Notes: generated by a model not told the origin, from the sequence alone. A stretch of 64,000 nt of DNA from Pantoea latae (GCF_002077695.1 NZ_MWUE01000026.1:124001-188000); one strand, 5' to 3'; numbered from the stretch's first letter, positions 1 through 13,949 are shown. Program-made: numbers and translations.

Positions 1-1
1 C

Positions 2-2038
2 TTTCTCGACGGCGCGCTGCTGGCGCTGTTCCTGCCGATCAGGCCGGTTTTCGCGGTCTACTCCTCTGTTAGCGAGCAGTGGTATATGCGGCTGGTGAAG
101 CCGCTGATCGACTTCGTGCCGCTCGATCCCACGCGCCCGATGGCGATCAAACAGCTGGTGCGGCTGATCGACAGCGGCCGTCCGGTGGTGATCTTCCCGG
201 AAGGGCGCATTACCGTCACCGGATCGCTGATGAAGATCTACAGCGGCGCCGGGTTCGTCGCCGCCAAATCCCAGGCGAGCGTGGTGCCGATGCGCATCGA
301 AGGCGCGGAGTACACCCCGTTTGGCCGGCTGGGCGGTGTCTTTAAGCGCCGCCTTTTTCCCCGCATCACCCTGACTATCCTGCCCGCGACGCGCATTCCG
401 ATGCCGGAGGCAAAACGCGCGCGCGACCGCCGCCAGCTGGCGGGCGAGCACCTGCACCACGTGATGATGGAGGCGCGCATGGCGGTGCGCCCGCGCGAAA
501 CCCTCTATGAGGCCTTCCTCAACGCCCGCGCCCGCTACGGCGCCTTCAAACCCTGCATCGAAGACGTCAATATGCAGCCCGACAGCTACACCGGGCTGCT
601 GAAAAAGGCGCTCGGCGTCGGGCGCATTCTCGAGCGCTACAGCCAGCCAGGGGAGATCGTCGGCCTGCTGCTGCCCAACGCCACGGTGACCGCGGCGGCG
701 ATCCTCGGCGCCTCGCTGCGTGGCCGCGTCCCGGCGATGCTTAACTACACCGCCGGCGTCAACGGCATGCGCGCGGCGCTGACCGCGTCACAGGTGAAAA
801 CCGTGTTTACCTCGCGCCAGTTTATGGAGAAGGGCAACCTCTGGCATCTGCCGCAGGGGCTGAGCGAGGTGGAGTGGATCTATCTGGAGGATCTGCGCGA
901 CAGCGTGACGACCCAGGACAAGCTCTGGATCCTCGCGCATCTGCTGCTGCCGCGTCGCGCGCAGCTGGCACGCCAGCCGGAAGAGGCGGCGATGGTGCTG
1001 TTCACCTCCGGCTCCGAGGGCCATCCCAAAGGGGTGGTGCATTCGCATAAGAGCCTGCTGGCAAACGTCGAGCAGATCCGCACCGTGGCGGATTTTACCC
1101 CGCGCGACAAATTTATGTCGGCGCTGCCGCTGTTCCACGCCTTTGGCCTGACGGTCGGTTTGTTCACGCCGCTGATGACCGGCGCGCAGGTGTTTCTCTA
1201 TCCCAGCCCGCTGCACTATCGCATCGTGCCGGAGCTGGTCTACGACCGCAACTGCACCGTGCTGTTCGGCACCTCGACCTTTCTCGGCAACTACGCGCGC
1301 TTTGCCGCGCCTTATGACTTTGCCCGCCTGCGCTACGTGGTGGCGGGCGCGGAGAAGCTGCAGGAGGCGACGCGCCAGATCTACATGGAGAAATATGGCA
1401 TCCGCATCCTTGAAGGCTACGGCGTGACCGAATGCGCGCCGGTGGTGGCGATCAACGTGCCGATGGCGGCGAAGGCGCACACCGTCGGCCGCATTCTGCC
1501 GGGCATGGATTCGCGTCTGATGTCGGTCGAAGGCATCGAGCAGGGCGGACGCCTGCAGCTGCGCGGGCCGAACATCATGAACGGCTATCTGCGCGTCGAA
1601 AAGCCCGGCGTGCTGGAAGCGCCCGCCGCCGACAACGGCGAAGGGCAGCTTGAGGCGGGCTGGTACGACACCGGCGATATCGTCTCCTTTGACGAAGGCG
1701 GCTTCTGTCAGATTCAGGGGCGCGCCAAACGTTTCGCCAAGATCGCCGGCGAGATGGTGTCGCTGGAGAGCGTCGAGCAGATCGCCCTGAAGGCCTCGCC
1801 GGAGAGCCAGCACGCGGCGTCGCTGCGCGCCGACGGCAGCCGCGGCGAGGCGCTGGTGCTGTTCACCACCGACGCTGAGCTGAAGCGCGACGCGCTGCAG
1901 AAGGCGGCGCGCGAGCTGGGCGCGCCGGAGCTGGCGGTGCCGCGCGACATTCGCGTCATGAAACCGCTGCCGATGCTGGGCAGCGGCAAACCGGACTACG
2001 TCAGCCTGAAAAAAATGGCGGAAGAGGAGCAGGCATGA
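2..2038 (+). CDS. aas: Bifunctional acyl-ACP synthetase / 2-acylglycerophosphoethanolamine acyltransferase (5' end outside window)
   Basis: Inner-membrane enzyme that activates fatty acids onto a bound acyl carrier protein and re-acylates lysophosphatidylethanolamine. The reading frame is open from base 2, and residues before the first in-window ATG (base 86) still match Aas ([10 protein letters not shown]), so the true start lies upstream and about 40 N-terminal residues are missing. The acyltransferase part shows the FPEGR block near base 195. The C-terminal two thirds is an AMP-binding acyl-activating domain with the [12 protein letters not shown] phosphate-binding loop near base 1000 and the YGVTECAP block. 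The gene overlaps lplT by 4 nt (ATGA), so the two are translationally coupled and act together: LplT flips the lysolipid in and Aas re-acylates it. Identification is firm. Confidence 0.96.
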   Translation, partial: FLDGALLALFLPIRPVFAVYSSVSEQWYMRLVKPLIDFVPLDPTRPMAIKQLVRLIDSGRPVVIFPEGRITVTGSLMKIYSGAGFVAAKSQASVVPMRIEGAEYTPFGRLGGVFKRRLFPRITLTILPATRIPMPEAKRARDRRQLAGEHLHHVMMEARMAVRPRETLYEAFLNARARYGAFKPCIEDVNMQPDSYTGLLKKALGVGRILERYSQPGEIVGLLLPNATVTAAAILGASLRGRVPAMLNYTAGVNGMRAALTASQVKTVFTSRQFMEKGNLWHLPQGLSEVEWIYLEDLRDSVTTQDKLWILAHLLLPRRAQLARQPEEAAMVLFTSGSEGHPKGVVHSHKSLLANVEQIRTVADFTPRDKFMSALPLFHAFGLTVGLFTPLMTGAQVFLYPSPLHYRIVPELVYDRNCTVLFGTSTFLGNYARFAAPYDFARLRYVVAGAEKLQEATRQIYMEKYGIRILEGYGVTECAPVVAINVPMAAKAHTVGRILPGMDSRLMSVEGIEQGGRLQLRGPNIMNGYLRVEKPGVLEAPAADNGEGQLEAGWYDTGDIVSFDEGGFCQIQGRAKRFAKIAGEMVSLESVEQIALKASPESQHAASLRADGSRGEALVLFTTDAELKRDALQKAARELGAPELAVPRDIRVMKPLPMLGSGKPDYVSLKKMAEEEQA

Positions 2039-3240
2039 ACGGCATCAATACGCAGCAGGAGACGTCGCTGCGGTCGCGCGGCATGCTGGCGGTAATGGGC
2101 GCGCAGTTTTTCTCCGCCTTTGGCGACAACGCGCTGCTGTTCGCCACCCTGGCGCTGCTGAAAAGCGAGCGCTATCCCGACTGGAGCCAGCCGGTGATGC
2201 AGATGCTGTTCGTTGCCGCCTATATCCTGCTGGCGCCTTTTGTCGGCCAGCTGGCGGACAGCTTCGCCAAGGGGCGGGTGATGATGTTCGCCAACAGCCT
2301 GAAGCTGCTGGGCGCGCTGCTGATCTGCTTCGGCTTCGATCCTTTCGTCGGCTATACGCTGGTGGGCGTCGGCGCGGCGGCCTACTCGCCTGCCAAGTAC
2401 GGCATCCTGACCGAGCTGACCTCCGGCGAGAAGCTGGTGAAAGCCAACGGCATGATGGAGAGCTCCACTATCGCCGCTATTTTGCTCGGCTCGGTGTCGG
2501 GCGGCGTGCTCGCCGACTGGAGCCTGATGGCGGCGCTGGCGATCTGCGCGCTGACCTATGCGGTGGCGGTGGCGGCGAACCTCTTTATTCCGGCGCTAGC
2601 GGCGGCGCGTCCCGGTCAGAGCTGGAATCCCGGCGCGATGCTGCGCAGTTTTTACCGCGCCTGCGCCGCGCTGTGGCATAACGCCGAGACGCGCTTTTCT
2701 ATTCTCGGCACCAGCCTGTTCTGGGGCGCGGGCGTGACGCTGCGCTTCCTGCTGGTGCTCTGGGTGCCGGTGGCGCTCGGCATCAGCGACAACGCCACGC
2801 CGACCACGCTCAACGCCATGGTGGCGATCGGTATCGTGTTCGGCGCGGGCGCAGCGGCGAAGCTGGTGACGCTGGAGACGGTGCGGCGCTGTATGCCTGC
2901 GGGCGTGCTGATTGGCGTAATGGTGGTGATCTTCTCGATGCAGCATTCGCTCACCAGCGCCTGTTTGCTGCTGATCGTCACGGGCGCGCTGGGCGGCTTT
3001 TTCGTGGTGCCGCTCAACGCCGTGCTGCAGGCGCGCGGCAAGGCGAGCGTCGGCGCGGGCAATGCGATTGCGGTGCAGAACTTTGGCGAGAATATCGCCA
3101 TGCTGACGATGCTGGGGCTCTACACGCTGGCGGTGAAGGCGGGCGCGCCCGCGGTGGCGACCGGCGTCGGCTTCGGCGCGCTGTTTGCGCTGGCGATTGC
3201 GGCGCTGTGGGTGTGGCGGCCGAAAGCCGCCGCGCGTTAA
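2035..3240 (+). CDS. lplT: Lysophospholipid transporter LplT
   Basis: Major facilitator superfamily carrier that moves lysophosphatidylethanolamine across the inner membrane to Aas. The 401-residue protein is close to the family length of about 400 and consists of repeated hydrophobic segments, with the [18 protein letters not shown] stretch near the N-terminus and [11 protein letters not shown] after the third segment typical of LplT. Its ATG lies inside the aas stop region (4-nt overlap), so it is the second gene of an aas-lplT operon. It converges with the barA-linked small gene on the other strand, whose stop codon overlaps the lplT stop. Clear ortholog. Confidence 0.96.
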   Translation: MNGINTQQETSLRSRGMLAVMGAQFFSAFGDNALLFATLALLKSERYPDWSQPVMQMLFVAAYILLAPFVGQLADSFAKGRVMMFANSLKLLGALLICFGFDPFVGYTLVGVGAAAYSPAKYGILTELTSGEKLVKANGMMESSTIAAILLGSVSGGVLADWSLMAALAICALTYAVAVAANLFIPALAAARPGQSWNPGAMLRSFYRACAALWHNAETRFSILGTSLFWGAGVTLRFLLVLWVPVALGISDNATPTTLNAMVAIGIVFGAGAAAKLVTLETVRRCMPAGVLIGVMVVIFSMQHSLTSACLLLIVTGALGGFFVVPLNAVLQARGKASVGAGNAIAVQNFGENIAMLTMLGLYTLAVKAGAPAVATGVGFGALFALAIAALWVWRPKAAAR

Positions 3241-3404
3241 AACAGGCGGTGCTGGTCCGAGAGTAAACCGTGCGCCTCCGTGATGCGGTTGAGTTCGGCC
3301 AGCGCCGCAGCGTTAGCCTGCCGGCACTGCTGCTGCGATGCGGCGGCATGATGCTCTTTGCGTAGCCTGTCGCCGCGCACTTTTTTCTTCTCTTTAGCTT
3401 TCAC
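3237..3404 (-). CDS. Small CcdA C-terminus-like protein, no partner toxin
   Basis: A 55-residue ORF starting at GTG (3404-3402), with a good GGAGG Shine-Dalgarno at 3412-3416 seven bases upstream. The start overlaps the last 11 nt of barA, suggesting coupled translation; the stop overlaps that of convergent lplT. The first half is basic ([19 protein letters not shown]). The second half, [20 protein letters not shown] followed by QHRLF, resembles the C-terminal toxin-binding tail of CcdA antitoxins (pattern EN..A.A.LN....G..SDE.R.F). The N-terminal ribbon-helix-helix DNA-binding half of CcdA is not recognisable, and no CcdB-like gene lies nearby. It may be an anti-addiction remnant or a small protein of other function. 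The coding call is fairly strong; the function is uncertain. Confidence 0.7.
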   Translation of the reverse strand: MKAKEKKKVRGDRLRKEHHAAASQQQCRQANAAALAELNRITEAHGLLSDQHRLF

Positions 3405-6123
3405 CCAGTAACCTCCGCGCCTCGCGCGCCACGTTCTCCATTTCGTCCTGCAGCTCCAGCAGTTCCGGCTCCAGATCGTCGATATCGCTGCTCTGTCGCA
3501 GGTTCTTCTCCAGCTGACGGCAGAGCTGCTTCATGCGCGGCACGCCGCTGTAGCTGGCGCTGCCGTGCAGCTTGTGGATGATCTCGCGCAGCCCCTGCAC
3601 CTCTTTTGCCGCGATAAAGGCGTCGAGCTTCTCATGCACCTCCGGCAGAAAGTCGAGCAGCATCTTCAGCATGTCGCGCGCCAGATCGGGTTTATTCGCC
3701 GCCTGACGCAGCGCCAGCTCCCAGTCGAGCGACGGCGACACCGCAGGCACCGGCGTGGCGATCGCCGGCAGCGTCGGGCTGTAGCGCGCCAGCAGCTGGC
3801 TGAGCCGGCTTTCGTCGATCGGCTTCGCCAGATAGTCGTTCATCCCCGCTTTGATCAGGTGTTCGCGTTCGCCGTCGATGGCGTGCGCCGTCACCGCCAC
3901 AATCGGCGTGTTGGCGTGCAGCGGCAGGCCGCGAATGATTTCGCTGGCGCGGATGCCGTCGATCTCCGGCATCTGAATATCCATCAGAATGATATCCAGC
4001 GGCTGGACGCGCGCGGCGGCGATCGCCTGCTCGGCGTTGTTGCACAGCAGGATATGCTGCACCTGCTCCTCCAGCAGCGCGCCGATCAGCTTCAGGTTGG
4101 CGGGGTTGTCATCCACCGCCATCACCCGCAGCGGCAGGCGCGCGCCGTTGGGCAGCTCGTTGCGCTGGCGGGTGTGCAGATCCGCCAGCAGCGGCAGCAG
4201 ACGTGTGGTGGAGACCGGTTTGGTGATGCAGCCGTGGATGCCGCGCACCTTGAGTCGATCCGCCAGCAGCATCATGGCGCTCGGCAGCGCCAGCAGCACG
4301 CAGTCGGCGCGGTTCAGCAGGGCGTCGATAAAGGCGTCGTCCAGCAGCTCGTGCTGGGTGATATCAATCGGCAGCCCCACCAGCAGCAGCGGATAGTGCG
4401 GCTCGCGCAGCCCGGAGAGGGTTTCGCTGTACTCTACCTGCAGCGGCGTGACGCGCAGCATCTTCAGCGCCGCATCGGCAGAGGCGGCGTGCGCCTCTAC
4501 ATAGGCCATGCGCGAACGCGACAGCGCGTCGAGGGCGCGCGGCAGCGTCGGCGCGTTGGGATTGAGATCGAGCTGTATCCGCACCCAGAAGGTCGATCCA
4601 TCGTTAACCCGGCTGTGGAAGGTTATTTCGCCGCCCATTTCGCTGACCAGCTTCTGGGTGATCACCAGCCCCAGCCCGGTGCCGCCGTGGCGGCGGGAGA
4701 TGCTGGCGTCCGCCTGGCGAAAGGCCTGAAACAGCTGCGTCTGCTGCTGCTCGGAAATGCCGATGCCGGAGTCGTGCACCTGAATCTCCAGCTCGACGCG
4801 CGTGGCGCTGACGGCGCGCTGCTCGACGCGCAGATCGATGGTGCCGCGCTCGGTAAACTTGATGGCATTGCCCAGCAGGTTGATCAGGATCTGCTGCAGG
4901 CGCAGCGGATCGCCGATAACGTTATCCGGCACGCTGCAGTCGCACAGCACCGTCAGCTCCAGCCCTTTGTCATGGGCCGACGGCGCCAGCAGCACGATGG
5001 TTTCGTCCAGCGTGGCGCGCAGCGGGAAGGGGATTGACTCCAGCACCAGCTTGCCCGCCTCCAGCTTAGAGAAGTCGAGCACATCGTTGATAATGCTGAG
5101 CAAGTTATTGGCCGAGCGCTCGATGGTGTGCATATAGTCGCGCTGCGTGGTGCCCAGCGAGGTTTTCAGCATCTGGCGGGTAAAGCCGATCACGCCGTTG
5201 AGCGGGGTGCGCAGCTCATGGGACATATTGGCGAGAAACTCCGACTTAATGCGCGCCGCTTCCTGCGCGCGCTTTTTCGCCAGGTCCAGCTCGACGTTCT
5301 GGATCTCCAGCTGCTCCAGGGTTTCCCGCAGATCCCAGGTCGCCTGATCGATATGGTGCTGCATCTCTTCATGGTAGGCGGTCAGCGACATTGCCATGGC
5401 GTTGATGCCGTTTTTCAGGATGCTCAGCTCTCCCAGCATGTAGCCCTCGACGCGGCTGTCGAGCTGGCCGCGGCGGATGCGGTCGACGGTGGTAACCATA
5501 TTGCGGATCGGACCGGTAACGTCGCGCATCAGGCGGTAGGCGAACAGCATGGCGATACAGAGACAAAACAGCAGCATCAGGGTGGCGACAAACACCTCTT
5601 TATACTGCTGCAGGCGCACCGACTGCAGATCCAGCTCAATCGCCACGTAGCCGAGCGGATTGCCCGCTGGTTTGGTGTCGACGCTGGGCAGCTCGTCTAT
5701 TGCGTAGCGCTCCGAGGTGATCGGCGTGCGCAGGATCAGCAGCGTGCCGTGACGCTCCATTGAAACCTCATCCGGCAGCGCGCGAATATCCTCCTGCTGC
5801 AGCAGGCTCAGGTTCTGGTTGTTATTCGAGGTAACGTAAAGATGGTTATTGTTGTCGAATATTGAAATGGCGCGGACAATATCGGAGTGGCGACGGTGCA
5901 GCAGGCTGACCAGCGCGCGGATGGCGTCGCGGTCGTGCCAGGTCATACTGTATTCGCTGGAGACCGCCAGCGGCTCGATAATGCTGGCGCCCGCGTCAAT
6001 CACCTGGCGCTGGAGTTCGTTGTAGCGGTGCACCACGAAAAATGAGCTGAGCAGCAGGCCGATCATCAGTGTCGGCGCCAGAATTAAAATCATCATTCGC
6101 GCCCGCAGGCTGTATTTCGTCAT
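3394..6123 (-). CDS. barA: Hybrid sensor histidine kinase BarA
   Basis: Inner-membrane tripartite sensor kinase that senses short-chain carboxylates and phosphorylates the response regulator UvrY (SirA/GacA), which drives the CsrB/CsrC sRNAs that sequester CsrA. The start is placed at [11 protein letters not shown] (6123), as in E. coli BarA; an upstream in-frame ATG at 6180 adds 19 residues without family support. Order: TM1 (about 11-32), periplasmic sensor, TM2 (about 178-198), HAMP, HisKA with His302 in [10 protein letters not shown], HATPase with [10 protein letters not shown], a receiver with [14 protein letters not shown], and a C-terminal HPt with [11 protein letters not shown]. The length of 909 residues matches the family (918 in E. 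coli). It is divergent from rlmD. csrA, the pathway endpoint, lies at 47.4 kb. Confidence 0.97.
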   Translation of the reverse strand: MTKYSLRARMMILILAPTLMIGLLLSSFFVVHRYNELQRQVIDAGASIIEPLAVSSEYSMTWHDRDAIRALVSLLHRRHSDIVRAISIFDNNNHLYVTSNNNQNLSLLQQEDIRALPDEVSMERHGTLLILRTPITSERYAIDELPSVDTKPAGNPLGYVAIELDLQSVRLQQYKEVFVATLMLLFCLCIAMLFAYRLMRDVTGPIRNMVTTVDRIRRGQLDSRVEGYMLGELSILKNGINAMAMSLTAYHEEMQHHIDQATWDLRETLEQLEIQNVELDLAKKRAQEAARIKSEFLANMSHELRTPLNGVIGFTRQMLKTSLGTTQRDYMHTIERSANNLLSIINDVLDFSKLEAGKLVLESIPFPLRATLDETIVLLAPSAHDKGLELTVLCDCSVPDNVIGDPLRLQQILINLLGNAIKFTERGTIDLRVEQRAVSATRVELEIQVHDSGIGISEQQQTQLFQAFRQADASISRRHGGTGLGLVITQKLVSEMGGEITFHSRVNDGSTFWVRIQLDLNPNAPTLPRALDALSRSRMAYVEAHAASADAALKMLRVTPLQVEYSETLSGLREPHYPLLLVGLPIDITQHELLDDAFIDALLNRADCVLLALPSAMMLLADRLKVRGIHGCITKPVSTTRLLPLLADLHTRQRNELPNGARLPLRVMAVDDNPANLKLIGALLEEQVQHILLCNNAEQAIAAARVQPLDIILMDIQMPEIDGIRASEIIRGLPLHANTPIVAVTAHAIDGEREHLIKAGMNDYLAKPIDESRLSQLLARYSPTLPAIATPVPAVSPSLDWELALRQAANKPDLARDMLKMLLDFLPEVHEKLDAFIAAKEVQGLREIIHKLHGSASYSGVPRMKQLCRQLEKNLRQSSDIDDLEPELLELQDEMENVAREARRLLGES

Positions 6124-6209
6124 AATAGTCGCCGGCTTTTGCAAGCCCGTTATCCCTGTGACGCGCTCAGGCGCGTACACGCTGAATTTTTTTGAGAACA
6201 GTGAACACT

Positions 6210-7523
6210 ATGGCGCAATTTTACTCCGCAAAACAGCGCGTGACGACTAAGCAACGCATCACCGTTACCGTCGATGAACTCGATTCCTTTGGCCAGGGTG
6301 TGGCGCGGCATCAGGGCAAAACCCTGTTTATCAGCGGCGCGCTGCCTGGCGAACGGGCGGAGGTCACGCTGGTGGAGGAGAAGCGCCACTACGCGCGCGG
6401 CAAAGCGACGCGGCTGCTCAGCACCAGTCCGGAGCGCGTCACGCCGCGCTGCCCGCATTTTACCCGCTGCGGCGGCTGTCAGCAGCAGCACGCCGCCGAG
6501 CCGCTGCAGCAGCGCAGCAAGGCGGCGGCGCTGTCGCGCATGCTGAGCCAGACGGCGCAGCGCACCGTGGCGGTGGACGAGATTATCGCTGGGCCGACGT
6601 GGGGCTACCGCCGCCGCGCGCGGCTCGGCCTGCAGTGGCAGCCGAAAATGCGCGAGCTGCAGATGGGATTTCGTCAGGAGGCGAGCAACGATCTGGTGGC
6701 AATCCGCGAATGCCCCATTCTGGCGCCCGAACTTGAGGCGTTGCTGCCGCCGCTGCGCGACTGCCTCAGCGCGCTGAAGGGCGCCAGCCGGCTCGGGCAC
6801 ATCGAGCTGGTGCTGGCGGATAACGGCCCGCTGATGGTGCTGCGTCATCTCGATGCGCTGCACGCCGAGGATCGTGAAAAACTGGAACGCTTTTCGCATG
6901 AGAGGAGCCTGATGCTGTTTCTCGACGGCGGCGAGGCGCTGGAAAAGGTGCGCGGCAGCGAGCCGTTTTACCATTCGGGCGAGGTGCGGCTGACCTTTAG
7001 CCCGCAGGACTTTATTCAGGTCAACGACGCGGTCAATCAGCAGATGGTGGCGCAGGCGATGGCGTGGCTCGATCTGCAGCCGGACGATCGCGTGCTCGAT
7101 CTCTTTTGCGGCATGGGAAACTTTACGATCCCTGTAGGAAAATTCGTACAAAATGCAGTGGGTGTGGAGGGTGTTGCAGCATTAGTGCGGCAGGCAGCGT
7201 ATAATGCGCAGCTGAATAATCTTAAAAATGTCCGCTTCTTCCAGCACAACCTGGAGGAAGACGTTACGCGTCAGCCGTGGGCGGCGCAGGGATTTAACAA
7301 GGTATTGCTCGATCCGGCGCGCGCCGGGGCGGCGGGCGTGATGGCGCATGTGGTTAAACTTGCGCCGACGCGCGTGGTCTATGTTTCGTGTAATCCCACA
7401 ACGCTTGCTCGCGACAGCCAGACATTGCTGTCGGCGGGCTACCATCTGGAAAGGGTCGCGATGCTGGATATGTTCCCTCATACCCGTCATCTCGAATCCA
7501 TGGTGCTGTTCAGCAAAACATAA
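6210..7523 (+). CDS. rlmD: 23S rRNA (uracil-1939-C5)-methyltransferase RlmD
   Basis: SAM-dependent methyltransferase that makes m5U1939 in 23S rRNA; the family carries a [4Fe-4S] cluster. Start at [10 protein letters not shown] (6210), matching E. coli; a TTG at 6192 would add six residues without support. An N-terminal TRAM domain is followed by the cluster cysteines in [14 protein letters not shown] and ECPILAP, the SAM motif [12 protein letters not shown], and the catalytic cysteine in [13 protein letters not shown]. 437 residues. It is divergent from barA and followed 33 nt later by relA, the conserved enteric order. Confidence 0.97.
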   Translation: MAQFYSAKQRVTTKQRITVTVDELDSFGQGVARHQGKTLFISGALPGERAEVTLVEEKRHYARGKATRLLSTSPERVTPRCPHFTRCGGCQQQHAAEPLQQRSKAAALSRMLSQTAQRTVAVDEIIAGPTWGYRRRARLGLQWQPKMRELQMGFRQEASNDLVAIRECPILAPELEALLPPLRDCLSALKGASRLGHIELVLADNGPLMVLRHLDALHAEDREKLERFSHERSLMLFLDGGEALEKVRGSEPFYHSGEVRLTFSPQDFIQVNDAVNQQMVAQAMAWLDLQPDDRVLDLFCGMGNFTIPVGKFVQNAVGVEGVAALVRQAAYNAQLNNLKNVRFFQHNLEEDVTRQPWAAQGFNKVLLDPARAGAAGVMAHVVKLAPTRVVYVSCNPTTLARDSQTLLSAGYHLERVAMLDMFPHTRHLESMVLFSKT

Positions 7524-7556
7524 GCGGCAATTAATGCTGCTGTGGCAGGAGAGGAT

Positions 7557-9788
7557 ATGGTTGCGGTCAGAAGTGCGCATTTAAATACGGCAGGGGAGTT
7601 CGCTCTCGATCAGTGGATCGCCAGTCTTGGCATTGCCAACCCGCAATCATGTGAACGCATCGCTGAGACCTGGCGCTACTGCGAAGCCCAGACGCAGGAT
7701 CATCCCGATCAGTCGCTGCTGCTATGGCGCGGCATTGAGATGGTGGAGATCCTCTCGATGCTCAGCATGGATATCGAAAGCTCCTGCGCCGCGCTGATTT
7801 TCCCGCTGGCGAATGCGGAAGTGGTAAGCGAAGAGGAGCTGAGCGAAACCTTCGGCAACGGCATCGTCACGCTGGTGCACGGCGTGCGCGATATGGACGC
7901 CATTCGCCAGCTGAAAGCGATCCACAACGACTCGATGGCCTCCGAGCAGGTGGACAACGTGCGCCGCATGCTGCTGGCGATGGTAGAAGACTTCCGCTGC
8001 GTGGTGATCAAGCTGGCGGAGCGCATCATGAACCTGCGCGAGATGAAAGACGCGCCGGAAGATGAGCGCGTGCTGGCGGCCAAAGAGAGCACCAACATCT
8101 ACGCGCCGCTCGCCAACCGTCTCGGCATCGGTCAGCTGAAATGGGAGCTGGAGGACTACTGCTTCCGCTATCTGCATCCTGATGAATACAAACGCATCGC
8201 CAACCTGCTGCATGAGCGCCGCATCGACCGCGAGCAGTACATTGAGAACTTTGTCGATTCGCTGCGCAAAGAGATGGTGAAAGAGGGCGTGCGCGCCGAG
8301 GTGTATGGCCGGCCCAAACATATCTACAGCATCTGGCGCAAAATGCAGAAGAAGTCGCTGGCCTTCGACGAGCTGTTCGACGTGCGCGCGGTGCGCATCG
8401 TCGCCGAGCGCCTGCAGGATTGCTACGGCGCGCTTGGCATCGTGCATACCCTCTATCGCCACCTGCCGGCGGAATTTGACGACTATGTCGCCAACCCTAA
8501 GCCGAACGGCTACCAGTCGATTCACACCGTGGTGCTCGGGCCTAAAGGCAAAACCGTTGAGATCCAGATCCGCACCCGGCAGATGCACGAAGATGCCGAG
8601 CTGGGCGTCGCCGCGCACTGGAAATATAAAGAGGGGCCGAGCACCGGCAGCGCGCGCGGCGCCTCCGGCCACGAAGAGCGCATCGCCTGGCTGCGCAGGC
8701 TGATCGCCTGGCAGGAAGAGATGGCCGACTCAGGCGAGATGCTGGAAGAGGTGCGCAGTCAGGTGTTCGACGATCGCGTCTACGTCTTTACCCCAAAAGG
8801 GGACGTGGTGGATCTGCCCGCCGGCTCGACGCCGCTCGACTTCGCCTACCATATTCACAGCGATATCGGCCACCGCTGCATCGGCGCCAAGATCGGCGGC
8901 CGCATTGTGCCCTTTACCTATCAGCTGCAGATGGGCGATCAGGTCGAGGTGATCACCCAGAAACAGCCGAACCCGAGCCGCGACTGGCTGAACCCGAACC
9001 TCGGCTATATCACCACCAGCCGCGGGCGCGCCAAAATTCACAACTGGTTCCGCAAGCAGGATCGCGACAAAAACATCGCCGCGGGCCGCCAGATCCTCGA
9101 CAGCGAGCTGAATCAGCTCGATATCAGCCTGCGCGAAGCGGAGAAGCTGCTGCTGCCGCGCTATAACGTCACCTCGCTGGACGAGCTGCTGGCGGCGATC
9201 GGCGGCGGCGACATTCGCCTCAATCAGATGGTGAACTTCCTGCAGGCGAAGCTCAACAAGCCGAGCGCGGAAGAGGAAGATCGCGAGGCGCTGCGCCAGC
9301 TGACGCAGAAAAGCTACTCGCCGCCGTCGCGCAAAGAGAGCGGCCGCGTGGTGGTGGAAGGGGTCGGTAACCTGATGCACCATATCGCGCGCTGCTGCCA
9401 GCCGATTCCGGGCGACGATATCGTCGGCTTTATCACCCAGGGACGTGGCATCTCGATTCACCGCGCCGACTGCGACCAGCTGGCGGAGCTGATCTCCCAC
9501 GCGCCGGAGCGCATCGTCGACGCGGTATGGGGCGAAAGCTACTCCAGCGGCTACTCGCTGGTGGTGCGCGTCACCGCCAACGATCGCAGCGGCCTGCTGC
9601 GCGATATCACCACGATTCTCGCCAACGAGAAGGTCAACGTGCTGGGCGTCTCCAGCCGCAGCGACACCCGCAAGCAGCTGGCCACCATCGATATGGATAT
9701 TGAAATCTACAACCAGCAGGTGCTGGGCCGCGTGCTGTCGCGGCTCAACCAGGTGCCTGATATCATCGACGCCCGACGTCTTCACTGA
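7557..9788 (+). CDS. relA: GTP pyrophosphokinase RelA, (p)ppGpp synthetase I
   Basis: Ribosome-associated alarmone synthetase that transfers pyrophosphate from ATP to GDP/GTP when uncharged tRNA occupies the A site. Start at MVAVRSAHLN (7557), preceded by GGAGAGG; 743 residues against 744 in E. coli. The degenerate N-terminal hydrolase domain has FPLANAE in place of the HD signature, consistent with a synthetase-only enzyme. The synthetase domain contains VYGRPKHIYSIWRKM, followed by TGS (VYVFTPKGDVVDLPAGS), the zinc-finger cysteines in HIARCCQPIPGD, and a C-terminal ACT domain (VRVTANDRSGLLRDI). It is followed by mazG 62 nt later, with no mazEF toxin-antitoxin pair as there is in E. coli. 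Confidence 0.97.
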   Translation: MVAVRSAHLNTAGEFALDQWIASLGIANPQSCERIAETWRYCEAQTQDHPDQSLLLWRGIEMVEILSMLSMDIESSCAALIFPLANAEVVSEEELSETFGNGIVTLVHGVRDMDAIRQLKAIHNDSMASEQVDNVRRMLLAMVEDFRCVVIKLAERIMNLREMKDAPEDERVLAAKESTNIYAPLANRLGIGQLKWELEDYCFRYLHPDEYKRIANLLHERRIDREQYIENFVDSLRKEMVKEGVRAEVYGRPKHIYSIWRKMQKKSLAFDELFDVRAVRIVAERLQDCYGALGIVHTLYRHLPAEFDDYVANPKPNGYQSIHTVVLGPKGKTVEIQIRTRQMHEDAELGVAAHWKYKEGPSTGSARGASGHEERIAWLRRLIAWQEEMADSGEMLEEVRSQVFDDRVYVFTPKGDVVDLPAGSTPLDFAYHIHSDIGHRCIGAKIGGRIVPFTYQLQMGDQVEVITQKQPNPSRDWLNPNLGYITTSRGRAKIHNWFRKQDRDKNIAAGRQILDSELNQLDISLREAEKLLLPRYNVTSLDELLAAIGGGDIRLNQMVNFLQAKLNKPSAEEEDREALRQLTQKSYSPPSRKESGRVVVEGVGNLMHHIARCCQPIPGDDIVGFITQGRGISIHRADCDQLAELISHAPERIVDAVWGESYSSGYSLVVRVTANDRSGLLRDITTILANEKVNVLGVSSRSDTRKQLATIDMDIEIYNQQVLGRVLSRLNQVPDIIDARRLH

Positions 9789-9850
9789 TTTTGCGGGATG
9801 GGCGCGCGCTCATCCCCGCTTTTTTCTCCCCGATTGAACAAGGACTGACT

Positions 9851-10639
9851 ATGAGCGCACTCGATCGCCTGCTGGGCATTATGCAAACCCTGCGCGATCC
9901 GCAACGCGGCTGCCCGTGGGATCGCGAGCAAACCTTCGCCTCTATCGCCCCCTATACGCTGGAAGAGACCTATGAAGTGCTGGACGCTATCCAGCGCGCA
10001 GACTTCGACGACCTGCGCGGCGAGCTGGGCGACCTGCTGTTTCAGGTGGTGTTTTACGCGCAGATGGCCAGCGAGCAGGGGCGTTTTGACTTCAGCGATA
10101 TCTGCGACGCCATCAGCGACAAGCTGGAGCGGCGCCATCCGCATATTTTCGGCGACGCCAGCGTTGAAAACAGCGCCGAGGTGCTGAAAAACTGGGAGGC
10201 GATTAAAGGCGCGGAGCGAGCGGAAAAGGCGCAGCATTCGGCGCTCGACGACATTCCCAAAGCGCTGCCGGCGCTGATGCGCGCCCATAAGATCCAGAAG
10301 CGCTGCCATAACGTTGGCTTTGACTGGACCTCAATCGGCCCGGTGCTGGATAAAGTGCACGAGGAGATTGACGAGGTGATGCATGAGGCGCAGCAGGCAA
10401 CGGTGGATCCGCACAAGCTGGAAGAGGAGATCGGCGATCTGCTGTTCGCCACTGTCAACCTGTCGCGCCATCTCGGCAGCAAAGCGGAAACCGCGCTGCA
10501 GAAGGCGAACGATAAGTTCGAGCGCCGCTTCCGCGCGGTAGAAACCATTATCGCCGCGCAGGGACTTGCCATGCCCGAAGCGACGCTGGAGCAGATGGAA
10601 GCCGCCTGGCAGCAGGTGAAGGCCAGCGAAAAACGCTGA
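9851..10639 (+). CDS. mazG: Nucleoside triphosphate pyrophosphohydrolase MazG
   Basis: Cytoplasmic house-cleaning enzyme that hydrolyses NTPs and dNTPs to NMP and pyrophosphate; in E. coli it lowers ppGpp and modulates MazEF-linked death. Start at MSALDRLLGIMQ (9851) after an AAGGA site; an upstream GTG/ATG-type extension to 9791 lacks homology. It has two tandem all-alpha MazG folds, the first with GCPWDREQT and EETYEVLDAI, the second with EEIDEVMHEA and EEIGDLLFA. 262 residues, the usual length. Probably cotranscribed with relA. Confidence 0.96.
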   Translation: MSALDRLLGIMQTLRDPQRGCPWDREQTFASIAPYTLEETYEVLDAIQRADFDDLRGELGDLLFQVVFYAQMASEQGRFDFSDICDAISDKLERRHPHIFGDASVENSAEVLKNWEAIKGAERAEKAQHSALDDIPKALPALMRAHKIQKRCHNVGFDWTSIGPVLDKVHEEIDEVMHEAQQATVDPHKLEEEIGDLLFATVNLSRHLGSKAETALQKANDKFERRFRAVETIIAAQGLAMPEATLEQMEAAWQQVKASEKR

Positions 10640-10785
10640 TTATTCCAGCGTTGCGCAGAATATAGCCGGTCACGCTTACTCGATTCAGCGCAAGAAAAAA
10701 GTTGTGACCTGCATCAACATTTGTTGCGCCGCTATCCGCTATGTTACCCGCAGCAATGCGTTGGAGGATGGCGGTGATTCATCAA

Positions 10786-10814
10786 TTGTGGCTAGCAGGG
10801 GTTTCCGGTATACT
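10786..10814 (+). promoter_or_regulatory. Predicted sigma-70 promoter of pyrG
   Basis: TTGTGG (10786-10791) and TATACT (10809-10814) are separated by 17 bp, about 55 bp upstream of the pyrG ATG. The spacing is ideal, and the site is in the only gap of more than 200 nt between mazG and pyrG. Confidence 0.6.
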
Positions 10815-10853
10815 GTTTTCCCGTCCTGGTTATTCCACCGTCTTTAAACCTAA

Positions 10854-12506
<1,653 letters not shown>

Positions 12507-12519
12507 GTTTCACGAGCAG

Positions 12520-12544
12520 CGCGCGAACTTTTCGCGCGTTGTTT
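12520..12544 (+). terminator. Hairpin between pyrG and eno
   Basis: An 8-bp stem CGCGCGAA / TTCGCGCG (12520-12527 with 12531-12538), loop CTT, followed by TTGTTT. It has the form of an intrinsic terminator or partial terminator between pyrG and eno. Confidence 0.6.
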
Positions 12545-12561
12545 GTCTTAGGATTGACTAA

Positions 12562-13881
<1,320 letters not shown>

Positions 13882-13921
13882 TCGCCTGCTGATTCCGTCA
13901 GCCGACGGCATTGCCTGAGAG

Positions 13922-13949
13922 AAAGCCCCGCCCTGGCGGGGCTTTTGCT
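13922..13949 (+). terminator. Intrinsic terminator of eno
   Basis: AAAGCCCCGCC, loop, then GGCGGGGCTTTT: a strong GC stem followed by T-rich sequence 40 nt after the eno stop. Confidence 0.9.

Noticed and set aside
788..1813. Long minus-strand ORF opposite aas (341 codons)
   Set aside because: Shadow of GC-rich codon usage in aas; the plus-strand frame is the recognised protein.
3565..5037. Long plus-strand ORF opposite barA (490 codons)
   Set aside because: His/Arg/Gln-rich low-complexity translation typical of an antisense shadow; barA is well supported.
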